Origin: Lachnospiraceae bacterium
Lineage (GTDB): Bacteria; Bacillota; Clostridia; Lachnospirales; Lachnospiraceae
Direction: 5' to 3'
DNA length: 64,000 nucleotides
NCBI GenBank assembly: GCA_029012365.1
Contig: JAQXLY010000055.1
Coordinates: forward strand, 1 to 64,000
A program made the position numbers and the translations under genes. Numbering within the stretch: the first letter of the stretch is position 1; each line of letters begins with the position of its first letter. Positions 1-7,698 of the stretch are shown piece after piece. Under the pieces are notes generated by a model. The model was not told the origin of the DNA, searched no databases, and saw nothing but the letters and a program-made list of their open reading frames with translations.

Positions 1-302
1 AAGAAAAAGTTATCAAATTCAAGTGTTATAACTCTTCCCTCACGATCATGCTCTTCAATACCGATTCCATAGCTTACATTTAAGGGCTTAACCTTACTGA
101 AGACTGCAGTACCCGAGTAGCCCTTCTTCTCAGCATAGTTATAGTATGAATATAGGTCGTCTCTTCCAAGCTCCCACTGTCCTTCCGATATCTTAGTCTC
201 CTGCAGGCAGAAAATGTCTGCATCAACTTCATTGAAGAAGTCCATAAAGCCTTTATTCATACAGGCTCTGATTCCGTTTACGTTCCATGATATTAGTTTC
301 AT
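1..302 (-). CDS. Exodeoxyribonuclease III, N-terminal part (cut by window edge)
   Basis: This is the first ~100 residues of a Mg-dependent exonuclease III / AP endonuclease of the EEP superfamily, which repairs abasic sites and trims 3' ends. The ATG is at 302. The protein opens with MKLISWNVNGIRA, where the Asn is a family active-site residue. It continues with FCLQETKI, whose Glu is the metal ligand, and GYSGTAVFSK; all are hallmarks of the ExoIII family. The gene runs off the left edge, so the catalytic Asp and His further on cannot be checked. It reads toward the edge and lies downstream of two tRNA-Leu genes, from which a hairpin terminator separates it. Family identity is very secure; the choice between the names xth and exoA is a matter of convention. 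Confidence 0.93.
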   Translation of the reverse strand, partial: MKLISWNVNGIRACMNKGFMDFFNEVDADIFCLQETKISEGQWELGRDDLYSYYNYAEKKGYSGTAVFSKVKPLNVSYGIGIEEHDREGRVITLEFDNFF

Positions 303-324
303 ATTCTATCTCCTGATACAAGAA

Positions 325-349
325 AACCCCTGAGTATAACTCAGGGGTT
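325..349 (-). terminator. Intrinsic terminator of the tRNA-Leu pair
   Basis: A perfect 11-bp stem (AACCCCTGAGT with ACTCAGGGGTT) closes a 3-nt loop. In the minus direction it is followed by a T-rich run. It starts 3 nt after the 3' end of the downstream tRNA-Leu and 22 nt before the exonuclease III start, so it most likely ends the tRNA transcript. Confidence 0.85.
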
Positions 350-352
350 ATT

Positions 353-437
353 CTGCGGAAAAAGGGACTTGAACCCTCACGTACTTGGTACACATGATCC
401 TTAGTCATGCCTGTCTGCCAATTCCAGCATTTCCGCA
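353..437 (-). tRNA. tRNA-Leu (anticodon AAG)
   Basis: This is an 85-nt class II tRNA cloverleaf on the minus strand. The 7-bp acceptor stem is TGCGGAA paired with TTCCGCA. The D arm begins GCTGG, and the anticodon stem CATGA/TCATG encloses the loop CTAAGGA, giving anticodon AAG. A long variable arm and the T arm GAGGGTTCAAGTCCCTT complete it. The long variable arm and anticodon fit leucine. CCA is not encoded. It is the second tRNA of a tandem pair, 39 nt after tRNA-Leu(CAG). Confidence 0.93.
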
Positions 438-476
438 TATTATGCGCACCTCGCAATCACATGCATACGGTACGAT

Positions 477-559
477 GCAGTTGAGGGGACTTGAACCCCT
501 ACCCACGTACGTGGACATGAACCTGAATCATGCGCGTATGCCAATTCCGCCACAACTGC
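477..559 (-). tRNA. tRNA-Leu (anticodon CAG)
   Basis: This is an 83-nt class II tRNA with acceptor stem GCAGTTG/CAACTGC. The anticodon stem CATGA/TCATG encloses TTCAGGT, giving anticodon CAG. It has a long variable arm and a T arm ending GGGTTCAAGTCCCC. CCA is not encoded. It is the first tRNA of the tandem pair, with a promoter just upstream at 570-601. Confidence 0.93.
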
Positions 560-569
560 GAACTGCCCT

Positions 570-601
570 ATTATACTAACATCTTTTTTTTAAATTGTCA
601 A
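570..601 (-). promoter_or_regulatory. Sigma-A promoter of the tRNA-Leu pair
   Basis: On the minus strand a perfect -35 TTGACA (596-601) is followed after 17 nt by TAGTAT (573-578). It overlaps a perfect TATAAT at 570-575, which would have a 20-nt spacer. Either -10 puts transcription just upstream of the first tRNA. The surrounding DNA is strongly A/T rich. Confidence 0.7.
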
Positions 602-619
602 CAACAAATTTATCTTTTT

Positions 620-1408
620 TTAAAATTTATCTTTTTTCACCAAACTCCCTGCCCGGACAGCTGCCTTCTCTGCCTGAAGCACGGTATACCGATTTCCTTC
701 GCACCGGAGTATTCCGTCCTTCTGCATATTAGCCAGTTCTCTCATAAGTGAGCTGCGATTGACGCATAAAAAATCGGCAAGTTCGGTTTTGTGAAAGGTC
801 AGTTCTACCGTACACCCATTCTCTCCGCGTTCCGCACCTCTCTGCCGCTCTCCCATAATCCTTAAAAAAGTCAGTATCCGCTTTCTCAACGAAGGAGCAG
901 ATAAGATTTCCACCTTGGCAAGCAGCCTTCTTGTTTTCACTGCCAGCATTCCAGTAAGATTTTCGACAAAGCGCAAATGGCAATCACAGACACGTCTGGA
1001 GATTTCGCGCCCTCTTACGGCTCCCCCGTCCGAAAAAAGACACGATGTCAGTTCGTGTCCTTCCCACAAGGTTCTGTAACGAAACAAAACAACCTCACAC
1101 TCCGACAGGGCACGATAATTTACGGTGCTTCTATGGATTTGCTCACCGATGAACATATCTCCGAATAATTCACCGGCCTGCAGCTTAATAAAAAAGCATC
1201 CGCCGCCGAACATATCCTCTTTTTCCAGCAAAATATCCCCTGTCACAATTATTCCTATCTGGCGCACCTCATCCCCTTCCATCAGAATGTATTCATTTTT
1301 CCGGTAACGGCGAACCGTAAAACGGAAACACTTCCATATACGTTCCGTTTCCTCACAGGTCAGTCCCGAAAACAGCGCATGGTCCTTGAATCGTTGTATG
1401 TCCTGCAT
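620..1408 (-). CDS. Crp/Fnr-family transcription regulator
   Basis: A 262-residue regulator with an N-terminal cyclic-nucleotide-binding-like beta barrel (about residues 10-125, with the jelly-roll glycines and LQAGELFGDMF). A central dimer helix follows, then a C-terminal winged helix of HTH_Crp type (TFHKTELADFLCVNRSSLMRE is its recognition region). No cysteine cluster typical of Fe-S FNR is evident in the N-terminus, and the ligand cannot be told. I start it at the ATG at 1408 because GAGGAA lies 5-6 nt upstream; the longer reading uses a GTG with no Shine-Dalgarno. It diverges from the antiporter at 1561. The shared gap holds a palindrome that overlaps this gene's own -35, so autoregulation is likely. 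Confidence 0.88.
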   Translation of the reverse strand: MQDIQRFKDHALFSGLTCEETERIWKCFRFTVRRYRKNEYILMEGDEVRQIGIIVTGDILLEKEDMFGGGCFFIKLQAGELFGDMFIGEQIHRSTVNYRALSECEVVLFRYRTLWEGHELTSCLFSDGGAVRGREISRRVCDCHLRFVENLTGMLAVKTRRLLAKVEILSAPSLRKRILTFLRIMGERQRGAERGENGCTVELTFHKTELADFLCVNRSSLMRELANMQKDGILRCEGNRYTVLQAEKAAVRAGSLVKKDKF

Positions 1409-1454
1409 ACTTTTCCTCACTTTTGCACAAATATGTATTCTATTTTCTTCTTAT

Positions 1455-1482
1455 ATTTTACATCCTTTTGTTGCATTTGCAA
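1455..1482 (-). promoter_or_regulatory. Putative promoter of the Crp/Fnr regulator
   Basis: The minus strand reads TTGCAA (1477-1482), 16 nt, then TAAAAT (1455-1460). The -35 lies inside the palindrome at 1469-1484, which would let a bound dimer block RNA polymerase. Confidence 0.5.
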
Positions 1483-1484
1483 CA
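1469..1484. promoter_or_regulatory. Palindromic operator between Crp/Fnr gene and antiporter gene
   Basis: TGTTGCA and TGCAACA form a perfect 7-bp inverted repeat around a 2-nt TT centre. This size and spacing are typical of a Crp/Fnr dimer site. The centre lies about 40 nt upstream of the start expected from the TATAAT at 1505-1510, the classical class II activation position. The same site covers the -35 of the regulator's own promoter. That the neighbouring regulator binds here is inference. Confidence 0.6.
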
Positions 1485-1504
1485 CTTTTTTCTTCTTGAG
1501 CTGT

Positions 1505-1510
1505 TATAAT
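1505..1510 (+). promoter_or_regulatory. -10 box of the antiporter promoter
   Basis: A perfect TATAAT lies 50 nt upstream of the antiporter start codon. No convincing -35 is found at 16-18 nt, which fits a promoter needing an activator bound at the upstream palindrome. Confidence 0.55.
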
Positions 1511-1560
1511 CAATGTTCGTGTGAAATAATCGAAAACAAAAAAAGAGGAGAGTTTTCATT

Positions 1561-2784
1561 ATGACTTCTTATGAGATTTTTAAAGACCTTGCCATTATTG
1601 TAGTATTTGCAAAAATCTTCGGCATACTGGCAAGAAAGCTGCATGCACCCCAGGTTGTAGGTGAAATCATTGCCGGACTGATTATCGGACCAAGTGTTCT
1701 GGGACTGGTAAACACCTCCGACTTTCTTGTACAGATGGCTGAAATCGGTGTCATTCTGCTTATGTTCTCCGCCGGCCTCGAAACCAATCTCCGTGACCTG
1801 CTAAAAACCGGTCCGAAAGCCTTTCTGATTGCCTGTGCGGGTGTTTTGGTACCGTTAGTGGGCGGCACCGTGTTGTATGCTGTGTATTACGGTGTCAGCG
1901 CAATCGGAAGCGACGTTTTCTTCCATGCAGTCTTTGTCGGAGTCATTATGACCGCCACCTCTGTCAGCATTACGGTTCAGACGCTGCGTGAATTAGGCTA
2001 TCTGAAAGGGAAGGTCGGGACGACCATACTGAGTGCTGCCATTATTGATGATGTTATCGGCATTATTGTCCTTACCTTTGTTATTGCATTTAAGAGTCCC
2101 GAAGCAAAGCCGCTTACAGTTATCAGCAATACCGGGCTGTTTTTCCTGTGCAGCATCGTTATCGGTGTCATTATACACAAGGTATTCAAACGATTTGATA
2201 CCGCATACCCTCATACCCGCCGTATTCCGATTATGGGGCTGGCACTCTGTCTTGCCATGGCGTATTGTGCGGAGCATTTCTTCGGTATTGCGGACATCAC
2301 CGGTGCATATGTTGCCGGCATCATTCTGTGTAGTCTGCGGGATTCCGATTATATTGCCGAAAAAATGGATATCAACTCCTACATGTTATTCGGTCCTGTC
2401 TTTTTCGCCAGTATCGGCTTAAAGACATCCCTTGATAATGTAAATATTGATATCCTGATTTTCTCGATTTTCTTTGTACTTGTTGCACTGATTACAAAAA
2501 TCATCGGCTGCGGGCTGATGGCAAAGGTCTGCCGTTTTAATACACCGGATTCCTTAAAAATAGGCATCGGTATGATGACACGCGGAGAAGTCGCACTGAT
2601 TATCTCCCAGAAAGGACTTTCCGTGGGGCTTCTTACTCCGGAATACTTCACCAGTGTTATCCTGCTTATCATTTTTTCGTCCGTAGCTACACCGATTGCT
2701 TTAAAGCTCCTTTATTCCAAATATCCGAATGAACCGAAGGATGGCAGCCGGGCATCGGCAGCTTCCGCAAAACAGGCTTCGTAG
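1561..2784 (+). CDS. Cation:proton antiporter, CPA2 / Kef type
   Basis: A 407-residue polytopic membrane protein with about 12-13 hydrophobic segments and no C-terminal RCK/TrkA-N domain. It shows CPA2 family signatures: an early helix pair with GEIIAGLIIGPSVLG, LLMFSAGLE, and the double aspartate in AIIDDVIGII that carries ions in this family. Late in the protein comes MMTRGEVALI. It should exchange Na+ or K+ for protons across the cytoplasmic membrane; the ion cannot be told from sequence. AGAGGAGAG lies upstream of the ATG. It diverges from the Crp/Fnr regulator, which probably controls it. Its stop codon directly abuts the stop of the convergent gene at 2785, with no room for a terminator. 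Confidence 0.88.
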   Translation: MTSYEIFKDLAIIVVFAKIFGILARKLHAPQVVGEIIAGLIIGPSVLGLVNTSDFLVQMAEIGVILLMFSAGLETNLRDLLKTGPKAFLIACAGVLVPLVGGTVLYAVYYGVSAIGSDVFFHAVFVGVIMTATSVSITVQTLRELGYLKGKVGTTILSAAIIDDVIGIIVLTFVIAFKSPEAKPLTVISNTGLFFLCSIVIGVIIHKVFKRFDTAYPHTRRIPIMGLALCLAMAYCAEHFFGIADITGAYVAGIILCSLRDSDYIAEKMDINSYMLFGPVFFASIGLKTSLDNVNIDILIFSIFFVLVALITKIIGCGLMAKVCRFNTPDSLKIGIGMMTRGEVALIISQKGLSVGLLTPEYFTSVILLIIFSSVATPIALKLLYSKYPNEPKDGSRASAASAKQAS

Positions 2785-3633
2785 CTATCGTTTTCCGAAA
2801 AACTTCTTACCGCCCTTTTTTACCTGCTTATCCGTACCTTCCTGTTCATTTTTCCAATTAAAATATTCCTCGTCAAGCGTATCGGCATCCGGAAGATTCG
2901 GTGTGACAACTCCATCTCCGTCCACAACGTTTTCTTCCAATGCCTGGCTCGGCGTATATTTCTTCTTTTTATTCTGCTTTTTACCGAAGCCTTCCGGAAG
3001 CCTCGGCTGCTCGTTCACCTGTACCACAATAGGCGCAGCCAGCTTCTGATTCAGCTCGGAGGCTGCCTCCGCTGCCGCAAGCTCTGCCTGCTCCGCCAGT
3101 CTTGCCTCCTCCCTCTTCTTGTCCTCCTCGGTCTGACTCTTTTTTATTTCCTTTTCTTTGTTCTGCTGTTCTATCAGGCGCAAATACTTTTTTGCGTCCA
3201 TCATCCTGTTCATCTGGGCTATGGTACTTTCTTCATTTTCCTGAAGAGAACGAAGGTTTTCCTCATAGGTACGCAAAACGTCATTATACTCCTTACGAAG
3301 ATTTTTACACAATTCTTCCGTTGTTCTGCGCATATCCATAAACATTTCTCTTGCATAAAGCAGCGAAGCCGCATATGTATCTTCCGCACGCCCCTTGGCA
3401 TCCTCTTTAATCTGTGCCATTTTCCGCTCATGCTCCGCAAGTGCCCGCTCTCTGGACGAAACCGTACCCTCATACTGCTCCATTAAATCATACACAGTGT
3501 AATTCAACTCCTCCAGAAGCTGAAAAATTCTCTTTTTCGGAACAATCAAATCCTCCGACGAATATGCACTTTCTTCACAATTCGAAAGCATCAGATAAAT
3601 CTGACGCATAATCTGCTCTAACTTCTCCTGCAT
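2785..3633 (-). CDS. Coiled-coil protein of unknown function
   Basis: A 282-residue soluble, highly charged protein. Residues about 45-190 are predicted long coiled coil, rich in E, K, Q and A. The middle is alanine/glutamate rich, and the C-terminus is basic and lysine-rich (GKKQNKKKKY and GGKKFFGKR). The overall look (short N-terminal helix, long coiled coil, disordered tail) recalls DivIVA/GpsB-like or cell-division scaffold proteins, but I see no diagnostic motif and do not assign it. The start is backed by AAAGGAGG 6 nt before the ATG. It is probably co-transcribed downstream of the Thr/Pro-rich protein at 3670-4554, 36 nt away. It ends tail-to-tail with the antiporter gene. Confidence 0.75.
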   Translation of the reverse strand: MQEKLEQIMRQIYLMLSNCEESAYSSEDLIVPKKRIFQLLEELNYTVYDLMEQYEGTVSSRERALAEHERKMAQIKEDAKGRAEDTYAASLLYAREMFMDMRRTTEELCKNLRKEYNDVLRTYEENLRSLQENEESTIAQMNRMMDAKKYLRLIEQQNKEKEIKKSQTEEDKKREEARLAEQAELAAAEAASELNQKLAAPIVVQVNEQPRLPEGFGKKQNKKKKYTPSQALEENVVDGDGVVTPNLPDADTLDEEYFNWKNEQEGTDKQVKKGGKKFFGKR

Positions 3634-3669
3634 AAATCCTCCTTTGCGGCTCCCCTTTTCTCCATTGTT

Positions 3670-4554
3670 TTATTTCAAATAGAATTCATGCCACTCTTCT
3701 GCTTCCGGCTGCTCCGACGGACAAATAAGCTCCACACGCATCCTGTTTACCTTCCCGTCTGTTTCACAGGCATATACCCTGCCTCTTATGCTCCGCCCGT
3801 CCAAGGAGTAACGGTAAGCGTAATCATCCTCGCCCTCGGAATAAACAAGACAATCGCTATCCTTTTGAGGCAGTTCGTCAAGAAAAAGCTCTACGGACAT
3901 TTCCTCTTCTCCGATAAGAACCAGTTCTACCCCGGCTTCTCCCAGAGCCGTATACCGGTATTCATAACGTCCCGGAACAGCAATCATCCCTGTAGCATCA
4001 AATATTCCCGAAAAATAAATCTCGCGCTTTCCGAAAAAATCTTCCGTTCGCTGCCAGCCGTTTTGCAGCAGCGTCCCATAATCCGGCAAATCCGTAGGTA
4101 ACGGAAGCGGTGTCTCCGTCGGGAGAGAGGTCGGCAGAACCGTAACCGTGACAGAAGGTATCGGAGTCACCTCCGGCGTTGGTTCCGGCGTTGGTTCCGG
4201 CGTAACCCCCGGCACGGGTGTAGGCGCAATCTCCGGCTCCTTCGTAGGCACCGGAGAGACACTCGGCTTTCCAATAGGTACGGGTGATAACGTCGGTGTC
4301 GGATGTGGTGTCATTTCCGGCTCCTTCGTAGGTTTTCCGGTCTCATCATTTTTTTCCGGTTCCTTTGTCGTTTCAGGAATATCCGGTATTTTTGTATTCC
4401 CCGGCTCCTGTGTTCCGACAGGCGACGGCACATTCGTTACATCCGGCTGTACCGCCGGCCGGCTGCACCCTCTCCATGCGCATAATATTCCAAGAAAGAG
4501 ACCGGCACATGCCGCTCTCTTTACAATTTCCGACCGATGCATATCTTTTTGCAT
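3670..4554 (-). CDS. Pro/Thr-rich secreted protein, possible lipoprotein
   Basis: A 294-residue exported protein. After a short basic start (MQKDMHRSEIVKRAAC) comes a hydrophobic signal ending LCAWRGCSRP; the second Cys may be lipidated, though WRGC is a poor lipobox. Residues about 35-160 are low-complexity P/T/E repeats (TPEPTPEPTP and similar), which look like a cell-wall-spanning linker. The last ~130 residues form a compact domain, rich in Y and E, that I do not recognise. The start is the ATG at 4554, preceded by AAGGAGGGGG at good spacing; the longer upstream reading lacks a ribosome site. It lies between deoB and the coiled-coil gene on the same strand. Confidence 0.72.
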   Translation of the reverse strand: MQKDMHRSEIVKRAACAGLFLGILCAWRGCSRPAVQPDVTNVPSPVGTQEPGNTKIPDIPETTKEPEKNDETGKPTKEPEMTPHPTPTLSPVPIGKPSVSPVPTKEPEIAPTPVPGVTPEPTPEPTPEVTPIPSVTVTVLPTSLPTETPLPLPTDLPDYGTLLQNGWQRTEDFFGKREIYFSGIFDATGMIAVPGRYEYRYTALGEAGVELVLIGEEEMSVELFLDELPQKDSDCLVYSEGEDDYAYRYSLDGRSIRGRVYACETDGKVNRMRVELICPSEQPEAEEWHEFYLK

Positions 4555-4621
4555 TCCGCCCCCTCCTTGCCTTTTCTTCATTGTATCGCATCCTTTCATC
4601 CATGGCAAGGGATAATTTTTC

Positions 4622-5794
4622 CTATTCCTTTACAATTTGTGCGCGGTAAGAAGTCCCTTCGATTCCGCCGAAGATTCCGAACCAGTCCAGAACCGTAGCC
4701 CCGGTATCCGCAAAGCATTCTCTTGTACCGATATCGGCACCTTTTTTTATCATCGGTCCTGCCGCCACAACCGGAACATACTCCCTGGAATGATCCGTCG
4801 ACGGAGTAGACGGGTCACAGCCGTGATCCGCGGTAATCAGAAGCAAATCCTGTTCTCCAAGCTTTTCTAACATTTGCGGAAGCTTCGCGTCAAAATAGGA
4901 TAATGCCTCCGCATACCCATGAACATCATTACGATGTCCGTATTTCATATCAAAATCCACCAGATTTACAAAGCAAAGTCCGTTAAAATCACGCTCTGCA
5001 TAAGAAAGCATCTTCTCTATCCCATCCTCGTTTCCGGAGGTTCTTACAAACTCTGTCAGTCCGCTGCCTGCAAAAATATCATTAATTTTACCGACTCCGA
5101 TTACGTCATATCCGCTGTCCGCAAGAATATTTAACATCGTTCTTTTCGGCGGCGTAAGAGAAAAATCATGCCGCCGCGGAGTACGCACAAAAGGATATTC
5201 CCCCTCAAACGGGCGGGCAATCACACGGCCGACTCCGTAAATTCCCTGACAAAGCTCTCTTGCGATTTCACAATAACGGTATAATTCTTCCACCGGTACA
5301 ACCGCCTCATGCGCCGCAATCTGGAACACACTGTCCGCCGAAGTATACACAATCAGCGCACCGGTTTCCATATGCTCCCTTCCGTAATCTCTGATAACCT
5401 CCGTCCCGGAATAAGGCTTGTTACAAAGCACCTTCCGTCCTGTACGCTCGGAAAACGCAATTAACAGCTCTTTCGGAAAACCTCCCGGAAATGTAGGAAG
5501 CGGCCGTTCCGATATAATTCCGGCAATTTCCCAGTGTCCTATGGTTGTATCCTTCCCCTTGGAAGCCTCCTTCATTCTGCCGAAGGCTCCCTCCGGTATC
5601 CCGTTTCCCTTCTTTAAATGTTTTACACCTTCAATATTGAACAATCCGAGACGCTCCATATTCGGCATAAAAAACTTTTCGCTCTTTGCTGCCGCAGCTA
5701 ATGTATTGCTCCCCTCGTCACCGTAAAGTCCGGCATCCGGAAGCGCTCCGATTCCGACACTGTCAAGCACTACCAAAAATACTCTTCTTCCCAT
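4622..5794 (-). CDS. deoB: Phosphopentomutase
   Basis: A 390-residue phosphopentomutase of the alkaline phosphatase superfamily, interconverting ribose-1-P and ribose-5-P (and the deoxy forms) in nucleoside salvage. It opens with RVFLVVLDSVGIGALPDA, giving the Mn-binding Asp. It has the phospho-acceptor region GKDTTIGHWEIAG with the conserved Thr, and late metal ligands in DFDMKYGHRND and LITADHGCDPS followed by TDHSREYVP. Length and motif order match the bacterial DeoB family. GGAGGT precedes the ATG. No other deo gene is adjacent. The downstream neighbour begins 67 nt later on the same strand. Confidence 0.97.
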   Translation of the reverse strand: MGRRVFLVVLDSVGIGALPDAGLYGDEGSNTLAAAAKSEKFFMPNMERLGLFNIEGVKHLKKGNGIPEGAFGRMKEASKGKDTTIGHWEIAGIISERPLPTFPGGFPKELLIAFSERTGRKVLCNKPYSGTEVIRDYGREHMETGALIVYTSADSVFQIAAHEAVVPVEELYRYCEIARELCQGIYGVGRVIARPFEGEYPFVRTPRRHDFSLTPPKRTMLNILADSGYDVIGVGKINDIFAGSGLTEFVRTSGNEDGIEKMLSYAERDFNGLCFVNLVDFDMKYGHRNDVHGYAEALSYFDAKLPQMLEKLGEQDLLLITADHGCDPSTPSTDHSREYVPVVAAGPMIKKGADIGTRECFADTGATVLDWFGIFGGIEGTSYRAQIVKE

Positions 5795-5882
5795 AACTAC
5801 CTCCAGTCTGTTTTCCGTTAGTTTTCATCAAAAAATGCTTCTTTATACCGGATGAATTCTTTCGGAAAAAAAATCCTCTCTC

Positions 5883-5911
5883 TTGTTTCAGCAAAAAAAG
5901 TATGATAAGAT
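5883..5911 (+). promoter_or_regulatory. Promoter of the PAP2 gene
   Basis: TTGTTT (5883-5888), a 17-nt spacer and TAAGAT (5906-5911) form a reasonable sigma-A promoter about 60 nt upstream of the PAP2 start codon. Confidence 0.5.
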
Positions 5912-5974
5912 AAACTATAAAAGAATGGTTCCTGCATCAATTCACATTTTAACATAAAAGGAGTTCCTGTCCAT

Positions 5975-6637
5975 ATGAAAGAGTTTATGAAAAAATACCG
6001 CCATGCATGGCTGATTCTTACATATATGCCGATTTATCTTCTTTGGTTTTTCCTGTTAGAGCATACCGTAACCGAAGACTATTATGTGATTCATTCCGCT
6101 CTTGATTCTTATATTCCGTTCAATGAATGGTTTATTATTCCATATCTTCTCTGGTTTCCTTTTATTGCCGCTGCGGTTCTTTACTTCATATTTTGCGATA
6201 AAAAGGAATACTACCGGCTCTGCGGTGTTTTAATTTCCGGCATGACCGTTTTCCTGATTGTCTCCACCGTGTTTCCGAACGGTCTGTCCATTCGTCCTGA
6301 TTTGACCACACTGGGCCGGGATAACCTTCTGCTGGATTTGATTAAAGCTTTGCACAAGGCGGACACATCCACTAACGTCTGCCCAAGCATACATGTTTAT
6401 AACTCCCTCGCAGTCTGTCTGGCGGTGTTTACGTCCGCGCATCTGAAAGGGAACTGCTTTGTAAAAGCCGGTACGCTCTTACTGACCGTTCTCATTTGTA
6501 TGTCTACGGTTTTCCTGAAGCAGCACTCGGTTGTGGATGTGTTCTGCGCAATCATACTAATGGCAGTAACCGCCCCTCTCTTTTATCTACGTCATGCGGT
6601 AAAGGAGGAGCGCAGTACGGAAACTATTTCCGATTAA
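5975..6637 (+). CDS. PAP2-family membrane phosphatase
   Basis: A 220-residue membrane protein with about six hydrophobic segments. It carries the PAP2 active-site blocks CPSIHVYNS (motif 2, catalytic His) and KQHSVVDVF (motif 3, nucleophile His with the supporting Asp). The first block (usually KxxxxxxRP) is weak, perhaps SIRPDLTTLGRD. Family members hydrolyse lipid-linked phosphates such as phosphatidate or undecaprenyl pyrophosphate; the substrate is not deducible here. AAAGGAG precedes the ATG by 9 nt, with a promoter at 5883-5911. It is divergent from deoB and ends 3 nt before the stop of the convergent glycosyltransferase gene, again with no terminator between. Confidence 0.83.
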   Translation: MKEFMKKYRHAWLILTYMPIYLLWFFLLEHTVTEDYYVIHSALDSYIPFNEWFIIPYLLWFPFIAAAVLYFIFCDKKEYYRLCGVLISGMTVFLIVSTVFPNGLSIRPDLTTLGRDNLLLDLIKALHKADTSTNVCPSIHVYNSLAVCLAVFTSAHLKGNCFVKAGTLLLTVLICMSTVFLKQHSVVDVFCAIILMAVTAPLFYLRHAVKEERSTETISD

Positions 6638-6640
6638 CTG

Positions 6641-7657
6641 TCAATTAAATTTGAAAATCTTCCGGGCAATCTCATAACCGGCCTTAAAAAAGCTTTGTCC
6701 CGCTTTACTGTCCGCTTTTGAAGATTGTCCGAGAATGGTCATGCTGATTTTCCGATACAGCTTCTTATCATAAGCCTTCAGATATTCCCACAGCTCCTGT
6801 TTCTTTGCCAGATTTTCCTCTGTTTCTCCCTTTAACAGATAAATGGAAGAAATCGTCATCATAATACACAAATATTTTATCATATAGTTACGCAGACGCC
6901 TCTCCTTTATCTTCCATATATCATGTGCCTCAATCATCAGCTTTGTTACCTTAAGCTGCTGGTCGATTCTCTTTATCATGTTAGCTTCCGTTACGGATTG
7001 GTCATCTCTTCCGATAAAGTAACGGTACAGGTTAATATCCATATAATACATCGTCTTTACCGACGGAAGCGGCTGGTATACAAAAATATTATCTACATAA
7101 AACGTATGCTTCGGCAGACTGAGTCCGCATTCTCTTAAAAGAGCGGTACGGTAAATAACGGAGTGCATCAGGATATATTGTCCCTGATGAAAATGCCCGG
7201 TATCCGCCCATGTGAATACTTTGTTCTGCGGCAATGCACTACGGTACTGAATTACCTTTTTCTTTTCCTCGCCCACCTTCTCATATACATAGTTTGCCAC
7301 AAGCATATCCGGTGCCGAGCCTTGCTTTAAAAGCTCACGCAGCTTTAACAGTACCTCCTTCAGTGCTTTCTCCTTTACCCAGTCATCGCTGTCAACCACC
7401 TTAAAATATAAGCCCTCGGCATGGCAAAGACCGGTCATCACCGCATCTCCGTGTCCGCCGTTCTCCTTATGCACGGCACGTACAATCCCCGGATACTCCG
7501 CCTCATAGCGTTTTGCTATCGCAAGTGTATTATCCGTGGAGCCGTCATCTACCACAATTATCTCCATATCCTCGCCGCCGGAAAGAAGCGTATTGATTGC
7601 TTTTTCCATATAAGCCTCCGAATTGTAACATGGCACCACCGCCGAAATTACTTTCAT
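6641..7657 (-). CDS. Glycosyltransferase family 2
   Basis: A 338-residue GT-A glycosyltransferase. The N-terminal Rossmann-like domain reads VVPCYNSEAYMEKAI, then IVVDDGSTDNT (nucleotide-sugar binding) and FKVVDSDDWV (the DXD-like metal site). The C-terminal ~100 residues are helical and basic, ending in KIFKFN, with no clear transmembrane anchor. It probably transfers a sugar to an envelope lipid or polymer. GAGGAG lies upstream of the ATG. It follows the large anchored protein at 7699 on the same strand at a 41-nt gap, so the two may be co-expressed. Confidence 0.87.
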   Translation of the reverse strand: MKVISAVVPCYNSEAYMEKAINTLLSGGEDMEIIVVDDGSTDNTLAIAKRYEAEYPGIVRAVHKENGGHGDAVMTGLCHAEGLYFKVVDSDDWVKEKALKEVLLKLRELLKQGSAPDMLVANYVYEKVGEEKKKVIQYRSALPQNKVFTWADTGHFHQGQYILMHSVIYRTALLRECGLSLPKHTFYVDNIFVYQPLPSVKTMYYMDINLYRYFIGRDDQSVTEANMIKRIDQQLKVTKLMIEAHDIWKIKERRLRNYMIKYLCIMMTISSIYLLKGETEENLAKKQELWEYLKAYDKKLYRKISMTILGQSSKADSKAGQSFFKAGYEIARKIFKFN

Positions 7658-7698
7658 ATTCTCCTCTTTCCGCGCATCCGTGTGCGCTATGATTTTAT

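Noticed and set aside
4160..4210. Short tandem DNA repeats resembling a CRISPR-like or satellite array
   Set aside because: They are in-frame codon repeats of the TPEP linker in the Pro/Thr-rich protein; there are no spacers.
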